A stretch of DNA of 64,000 nucleotides from contig JAANDG010000372.1 of the NCBI GenBank assembly GCA_036852015.1, positions 62,001 to 126,000 on the forward strand, in the 5' to 3' direction. Position 1 is the stretch's first letter. Each line of letters begins with the position of its first letter. The notes under the pieces are model-generated. The model was given only the letters and a program-made list of their open reading frames with translations, had not been told where the DNA came from and searched no databases. The position numbers were made by a program, and so were the translations under genes. Origin of the DNA: Pelodera strongyloides (Eukaryota > Nematoda > Chromadorea > Rhabditida > Rhabditidae). Shown one piece after another: positions 57,391-64,000 of the stretch.

Positions 57391-60300
57391 GCGTTGATTC
57401 AACTAGCTAAAGATCACTACCATAAAATTCTATAAATGCGGCGAGAAACCCAAGAAAACAAATTGTACCATACAACGTGCAACTTTGATAGCGCGCAACC
57501 AAAGAAACGGTTGAGTCTACCACCGGTTTACCACCTCGCTCACAATACGCCAGACACGCCTCGCGAGTTCACAAAGTGGTCTACTAAAAATATTTATGCA
57601 AGAACCTGGTGAGGATCGAGCATAGAGGGAACCGTTTTATCTGGCCCTGTGTTCCATGTCTATTTTCGTATTTCTACTCTAGGCACATCCGAAATATGCA
57701 GAGGTCCCAGGAACCCTTTTTTGGAGTTTCAAAGACAATATTTCTTCAACAAAAGAAATTGCTCTGTAGTGACACTGATGATACCTGGTTGTGGGAAAAA
57801 GGGGTGCGCGGTGAGGTATGATATTATACCATATGCGAACATGGTTTTTTTTCGCCGAACTTCACGTTTCACGTTGGTAGGTATACGTCGGGATCGAACA
57901 ACTTTCTGACTTATAACACGCTTTCTGACCTACCACGCTGTATAATATTGCTTGTTTCCAATTTCACTCCATTGGCGACCAATTTCCTAAAGCTTACAAT
58001 GGCCAGCGTTTCATGATTATAGGTCCACACAATGAAAGACTGCTTTGTTGAGCAGGTACAGGGCCAAAACATAAATTTATAATTAGTGACTCCTTGAAGT
58101 AAACTAAGGGCGAAAACGCGATTTGACGTGCCATTTCCTAATGTTTGTTTAATTTTCCTGAGGAAGAAATTATATAGGAACTGGTGATGTGGTACTCTAA
58201 GACTGGTTGACAAGTTTTTCTAGTTGAAAAAATGTCAATAAATTCAAATGACAATCAGAATGCTTATTTGATGTTTTCTGAAGATTGAAAATTAAACAAC
58301 GATCTTTGCTTTTTAAACAGTATCTTTCTGGCGTATATCTATGTCATCCGTTCGTAACATGCTCTCGTGTAGAGTACAATAAAATTAAAATTAAAAAAGG
58401 CGTTCAAAAAAGTTGCCGACGCGCACTATTTCGGGCCACGCCTCTCCCATATGGATTTCGTGCATGCAACAAAAAATATGTCGAAATGAAAAATTTGGCT
58501 GTTTGCCAGGATTCGTTTCGAGACTTTTATAATTTATTTGGCTACGGTATTTGGTACATTTAGTAGAATGCAGATGCACCATGTGACGCCAAATAAAGTT
58601 GTGTAAAAACGTGCAAAAAACTGCCTGCTGACGCCTGTGAACTGGATGCGAGTCACGACTTTCGTTTTCGACTTTTATTTGTGTTTTTTTGTCCAAGAAT
58701 TTATATGCTGCATGCGATCTGTTACGGTCTGTGTCTCAAGTCAATTCTGAAGCTGAATGCTGCTTCCACAGAAAGTTTACTTTTGTCCTATGATTTGCCT
58801 TTTTCGCGCCCATTTTTCTCCGAAATTATATTGCATATAACTTACGCTTCGTGTAAATATATCTACCAGATAAGTTTCATGAAAGTACTGTGCTTTCCTT
58901 TCTCCTATAAGAACACCGTGTCTTTGTTTGGTTGTTCCGAGTCTCTTTCGGTATCTATGTATATATTCTACTGATATAAGTCCTTAGTAGTATGTTTTGA
59001 GTGTAAATTACACAAGCACTCTTCTCTTGTATTGATTTCTGAGAGATTTGCTTTATATGTTTAGTCCCTACTTCGGCTTATCTGCTTCCGTAATTTTCTG
59101 TCATACCACGTGATACTTTTGTGTGGATTGCGGCGTGGGTCTCACAAGATGGAGGCACACGCGTGCTCTCGTGCTGAAAAAGTATCATGCTTAACATTTG
59201 CCGCTTTATTTCTCATAAATTATGAATACAACTTTATTCAAAAAAATCACAAATACAATGCAATCCAGGGCCCCGTTTTTTTACCGAAGTCGGGTTTCTT
59301 CATTTTATGTTTATTTTTTTCATGAGAATCAAGCATAAAATTTTAATTTGTGAAAAAAGGGGTACAGCTTAATTATCTTGGCCTGGTTTTGTAGTTATCT
59401 AGCCATAGCGGCCAGTTAGATTTCTTCCTTTCATTTTCCACAGCCGGCTTTGCTAAAGTCTCATTGGAATACTTGTGTGTAAAAGAACTTTTGTGATTTG
59501 TTGATATTATGCTGATGCTCTGTAAGTGGTGTTTGCAGATTGCATTTTCTTTTGCGTACTAATTGGGTTATTCCATGGCGCCAAGTGCTTAAACTGAAGC
59601 CATAATCTACAAATTATTATTATGTTTTGGCGGCATGCATCTGATGGCTCCATACCTCGTTATTTAGGTGTTTGTATGTTTGTACTTTGTCTGCATAATT
59701 ATTTTCCGGATCTGCCTCACGTGTTTCTCTTATTGGTGAACTCACATGATAGTGCACTTGCAATTCAATGCTTAGTTTTTTTAGCAGCTCGCAGTTTATT
59801 AGAGAATAGTTTATTGACAAATACTAAATACATCAAAACATATGGAATCAAAAGGATACCCTAAGACGAACCGCTTCAGAACAGTTCCTACTAAACAGCG
59901 TCCAATCCAAATGCTACCAACGAGGGTTCTATTGTTTTCACGCTTCTTCACTCTTCTCAGTGATCTGGTCAATCTGGTGTTTGCTCAATTTGCTGTGTCA
60001 TTTTTTATGAATATGTTTTTTTTTCCGAGATACATCCATCACGCGAAACTTAGAGTTAACTCTATGGAACGACTGTAGCACTGTTATTCCGTTATCCGGA
60101 TGTTCTATGAGTTCTAGGTTGGTGTTTTAGCATGTGCGCCTATGTTATCACTATCAGTTCTGTCAGACTTGTGCGCATTTCCTAATTCCTAGACTCCTTG
60201 TGACTGATTAGAAAATGCTTCTTGCTTCTACTAAGAATTCCGATTCCGGTTCTAAATGCGAAACATATAAACACATGAAATTTAGCGATAGTTTACTAAG

Positions 60301-60508
60301 TTTACTGAAACAATCACAAACAACATTGTTTACTTATATTTCGAAGTATCCCCCTTTCTTGATTTGGAGGCTTGGAGCTTGGATTGAATAGAGGCGCTTC
60401 ACTGGCTTCATGCATTCATGCATTCATGCTAAAAATAGTTATGAGATAATAATAATCTAATGCTAGTGACTTGCAATTCAGTTTTTATATGAATACATCA
60501 TACAGCTT

Positions 60509-60594
60509 TGAAAGACGGGAATCGAACCTGCCGATAAGACACTAACGGGATTACTGGTCCGCACCCGCAGCTTAGATCACTCGGCCATAACGCA
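60509..60594 (-). repeat. tRNA-like sequence
   Basis: On the minus strand an A-box TGGCCGAGTGA of serine/leucine type and a B-box GGTTCGATTCC stand about 45 bases apart. The acceptor stem does not pair. A tRNA pseudogene or SINE head is likelier than a functional tRNA. Confidence 0.45.
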
Positions 60595-60691
60595 CATATG
60601 CAATATATGAAAAATGATATTTCACGCCGGTCACTGTGCTCGCGCGCGTTTTTTTTGTGATGAGTATAGTCTTTCCGACTTACGTAACTCT

Positions 60692-60865
60692 TTAAAGCGA
60701 ACTACCGGCCGGTTTTTGAAACACGTAGAGTACACTTGCCGCTTATGCAAATGAGCAAAAATTGGAATAAAAAATCGAGCTAAATTCGAGTAAATTAGCG
60801 TAAATGCGGAAGGAGATTCAGTTGTCCCCGGTGCGTTTTAAAAACCGACCGGTATTTCGCTTTAA
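60692..60865. repeat. TTAA foldback, family A
   Basis: TTAAAGCGAACTACCGGCC to CCGACCGGTATTTCGCTTTAA-type end; the interior is oriented like that of the 10722 copy. Confidence 0.92.
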
Positions 60866-61044
60866 GCAATTCTAAAGGACATTCCTTAAATTCCTTTCCT
60901 AACATCCTCCCTCATTCTTCTATTTCTTTGTATTGTGCAATAGTGGACTACGACTGCTTAGTGTAGGCGTATGATGATTCACCTTCCTGCTATTTGATGT
61001 TGATCACATTGTGTAGTGGAATTCTATTCCTCTAGCATTTCCGG

Positions 61045-61241
61045 TTAAAGCGGTATAACATCTGGTTTTTGAAACGTAGTATGTATGACCGTATGACGCT
61101 GTAATCCCATTTAGTGTAACTGCGCGATACTGTGCAATTATTAGTCTCTAACTAATTATATAATCATTTGTAATTTGCATTCAACATATGATGTGGGAAT
61201 GCAGTTTATGTGTTTCAAAACCAGGCCTTGTATCACTTTAA
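61045..61241. repeat. TTAA foldback, family A'
   Basis: TTAAAGCGGTATAACATCTG is mirrored by GGCCTTGTATCACTTTAA. Confidence 0.82.
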
Positions 61242-61737
61242 TGTAGATGATCGAGGTGGAGAGTTTATTAAAATTTTATTTTTATTTTAGTAGGATTTAA
61301 TTTCAAGAGGCATGTATTATTCGCTTATCTATCAGAATTCTGTTTCTCTGTGAGTAGTAGTAAGACTAGGTGTTCTATAGTTCGAGAGTCATGCAAAAGC
61401 AAACTGTGAGCTTTTATTAAAATTTGCTGCCTATGATGTTGGGCGTGCTCTTTGTTGTGTCCTTTTTTATTCTTTATGTTGATCTTTTGCACAATACGTG
61501 GTCTCGTCACATTGTCAAATTTTCCAATTTTCGCCGCTCTTTTTATCGAATGAACATTATTCGTTGCCAGTGCAAAAGCTAATACTAATCCAATGTTGGG
61601 TATGATATTGATTCTCGTATAGTATTTTGCGTATTCATTTCAGGTCTAGTTACTTTGTCGTCTGCTCTCTCTTGCGAACCTTGTGTCAGACTCAGACACT
61701 CGTCTCTACGTGGGTTCTGATTCTGACTGTCTCAGTC

Positions 61738-61748
61738 TCAGTTTTCAG
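61738..61748 (+). promoter_or_regulatory. 3' splice acceptor two bases before the FLCN start codon
   Basis: CTCAGTTTTCAG is followed by TC-ATG. Confidence 0.5.
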
Positions 61749-61750
61749 TC

Positions 61751-62979
61751 ATGCAGGCTGTGATCGCACTCTGCCACTTTTGTGAAACTCATGGACCTCG
61801 TGTTGTGGTCACGTGTCAACCGATGAGAAAGTCAGTTTTGTTGGGAATTGGGGAATAGGCAGGGATGCTTTTGGCTAGGTCATTTTAAAGGGAAATACCG
61901 GCCGGTTTTTGAAACGCGTCGTGGACAACTGAATTCTTACGTATTTATGCTAATTTAGCTCGATTTTTTATTCTAATCATGCTCATTTGCATAAGCTGCA
62001 TACGAATGCTGGTGTACTCGATGTATTGCAAAAACAGGCCGGTATTTCGCTTTAAAAGGGGCAGGCGGGCAGGACGTATTTCACGTTTTACCTTTATTGT
62101 TTCTTTGTAAGAATGAACCTTGTCCGTATAACGAACGATTTTGTGGACGTCGGGTAGTGTCGTTTTGTTGTGGTCGCAAAGGTGAATGTATGTAAAGTAG
62201 ATTAGTAGATATAACCATATAACTGAATTATGTTTATTGTGGTCAGTGCGGTAGGCGGTAATTTGTCCCACATGACTATTATTGACTACGTTGGTTGTAA
62301 AAATTTTTAATGAAGTTGACGGTTTTTGGTTTGTTAACTTTTGTTTCCTACAGCGGTTACCTCTTGAAATGCGCGATTCTAAAAGCCAGTAACCGCGCGA
62401 GACGCAGCGCAGAGTACGGTAGGAGAGTATATAAGGCGGAGGCCGCGGGCCTAAAGTCATTGACGGTCGTTGGACGACCGGTGTGCGGCTGTTTTGTTTT
62501 ATATGTTTGATTGAAGTTTCATAGTTAGTTTTGCTTGTGGTATTGTTCTCAGAATTTCTTTGTTAATGTGCGTTCGTCTAGAGGATGATAGATATCTGAC
62601 TTTTAACACGTTGTTGTTAGTCTCCTTCGTTGACATTTTGGATAGCCCTTAGATAAATAGGCGATTTTCGATATCGCAGTATGTATTGTCGTTTGTTATT
62701 GCTCCGGTCTTGAGATTCGGGCAGACTGAGGCCTTTTGTGGAACAGTGTTGTTAGAGCACACATGATTTTTTTGGCCAACCAATAACCTCATATTTATCT
62801 TTATCGTACGCATCGTCTTTAATTTTTCCTTGATATAGTTACTTAAGTCCTGGAAGACTGGTGCAGCCAGTCACTTCTGTACCCGTTGGTGGAAAAGAAG
62901 TGTGGCCTACACACGCGGGAGCGACGTACAAACCATATGGTGGTTGGAGATCGAGTAGCAAGGAGCAAGGATATGCAGG
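61751..62979 (+). CDS. FLCN: Folliculin, 5' part (continues beyond window)
   Basis: Folliculin is a DENN-type protein that, with FNIP, acts on Rag GTPases in lysosomal nutrient signalling. Exon 1, 61751-61830, encodes MQAVIALCHFCETHGPRVV, a very close match to the FLCN N-terminus. A second exon at 62839-62979 is open in the required phase, between TATAG and a GG-GTGAGT donor, and encodes NYLSPGRLVQPVTSVPVGG. This part of FLCN is variable, so that exon is less certain. A third short exon may lie at about 63898-63940. The cysteine-rich and DENN parts must lie right of the window. Confidence 0.72.
61885..62055. repeat. TTAA foldback, family A, in FLCN intron 1
   Basis: TTAAAGGGAAATACCGGCC to CCGGTATTTCGCTTTAA. 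It starts 55 bases after the FLCN exon 1 donor. Confidence 0.93.
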
Positions 62980-64000
62980 GTGAGTGATAATAATGGATCG
63001 TTGGATCATATGTGTGATTGCACCGGGTTGTGTGCCAGAGTGTATGTTGAAATTGTGGATCAATAATTTCGGGCCACGTAAGAAGGCGGCAAGAGGTTGT
63101 ATGACATCCCATCCCGTGGACATGTTATTGGTTGTAGAAATGCGTCTTGCTATTGCTTAAGAGGCTTGCACGAGTAGCACTTAAATTGTGACCCATGTAA
63201 ATATTAATTTAAATGGCAGCTCGTGGTAATAGGTAATATAACTTTTCTCTCAACGTTTTACTTAAAATTGCCTAACAGTTTTCTCTTTATTGCTTATCAA
63301 ATTTCTATCTGAATGTTAAATTTACCCTGTCAAATGCTCCCGAGGAAGTTTGCGCATGTATTCGGTTTGTTTATGGAACGCGGTTCCCAGTTCGTGTCTG
63401 AGGAGGCACATGGAAAGTGGAAAGCCCGCGGAGGCTAAGATTCTGCGAGAATCTTGATACATTATATGGTATGGCACGGTGTTGCTATTTTCAAGCACGC
63501 GTCTGTGAGATGTGTTGATGTGTAAAAAGCCAGCGGTGGCTTGTCTTGGCTAATGAAGAATTCGGGGGAATTCAAAGTTATCAACAGTTCTAGCGTTAGA
63601 CTGGTTTAGTTTGCATAGTTTGAGTTCACGTTATGTTTCGACTGCGCAGTGTTTTCTTTCTTATATTAACGCGCTGTTTGCGAACCATTACATAAGTGCT
63701 AAGGAATTTTTTTTTCTGTATTGATTGCGACTACTTTGTACTTTCCAATGGGCTGAGGATTTTTATGCTTGTGCATAAGTTTTAGTGCAATTATTGATCG
63801 AAATGCGTTTATTAGTAGTGTGATTGCGGATATCACTTGTGCTACTAAGCATGGCTAATCTATCTACGCCTATATTATCCTAATTTAATGTCACAGGCAA
63901 CGTTTGCAAAATGCAAGAAGGCTGTTTTTAAGAAGCGGTAACGATTTTTAGCATATGCTGGAAAAGGACCAGATCAATGTGCTTTTACATGTGATAATGA
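62980..64000. other. Probable FLCN intron
   Basis: No conserved coding segment was recognised. A weak candidate exon at 63898-63940 (acceptor TGTCACAG, donor GTAACG) is open in the phase required by the preceding exon. Confidence 0.4.

Larger units (their letters stand above)
57391..61750. other. Spacer without a recognised gene
   Basis: Open frames here are short and lack conserved motifs or matching splice sites. The region holds a tRNA-like sequence (60509-60594) and foldbacks at 60692 and 61045. It should include the FLCN promoter. Confidence 0.55.

Noticed and set aside
57609..60078. Several plus-strand open frames of 70-100 codons
   Set aside because: They lack conserved motifs, suitable splice sites and acceptors before their ATGs; composition is like the surrounding AT-rich spacer.
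63351..63440. Possible FLCN exon reading FAHVFGLFMERGSQFVSEEA
   Set aside because: The frame meets a stop shortly after, no good donor precedes the stop, and it does not resemble FLCN.

Overview
This is eukaryotic, intron-dense DNA, most likely from a nematode or a related invertebrate. The genes are conserved animal housekeeping genes split into many exons of roughly 50-170 bases. The 3' splice sites are short and T-rich (TTTCAG or TTTTAG). Five recognised genes and one hypothetical gene have such a site 0-18 bases before the start codon, as expected where a spliced leader is trans-spliced on. I could not test the species assignment.

The plus-strand genes come first. They are the 3' end of an ERAL1-type GTPase (131-1473), a DDX19/Dbp5 mRNA-export helicase with an unusual FG/RGG-rich N-terminus (1938-9367), a secreted protein with two C-type lectin domains (14268-20853), and an importin-7/8 receptor of about 1061 residues in 32 exons (21949-38782). 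Next come minus-strand genes running head to tail: a small hypothetical gene (57006-57390), eIF3g (52221-56368), ARL2 (49377-51459) and SF3A1 (39922-48223). SF3A1 converges on the importin gene. The 5' end of folliculin (FLCN) starts at 61751 on the plus strand and runs off the window. The exon joins I give for the complete genes keep reading phase throughout, and each total is a whole number of codons.

Mobile DNA fills much of the introns and spacers. Several families of short foldback elements (MITE-like) recur. Those with TTAA-AG(C/G)G ends have more than a dozen copies. Two families share GAGGCC-TATTCACCA ends, and a further group has AGGGCGC ends. There are also 250-450 bp foldbacks and a tRNA-derived SINE family, two of whose copies carry visible target-site duplications. 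A 2.1 kb unit with inverted ends sits in importin intron 7 and carries opposite-strand exon-like segments. Foldback ends repeatedly lie just upstream of 3' splice sites. Exon fragments or splice junctions have been duplicated into introns in the lectin and SF3A1 genes.

The largest stretches without a recognised gene are 9368-14267 (dense in foldback repeats), 57391-61750 (nothing recognised except a tRNA-like sequence and two repeats near its right end) and 62980-64000. The genes serve general functions (mitoribosome assembly, mRNA export, nuclear import, splicing, tubulin folding, translation, nutrient signalling) and do not form one pathway. No operon, CRISPR array or prokaryotic system was seen.
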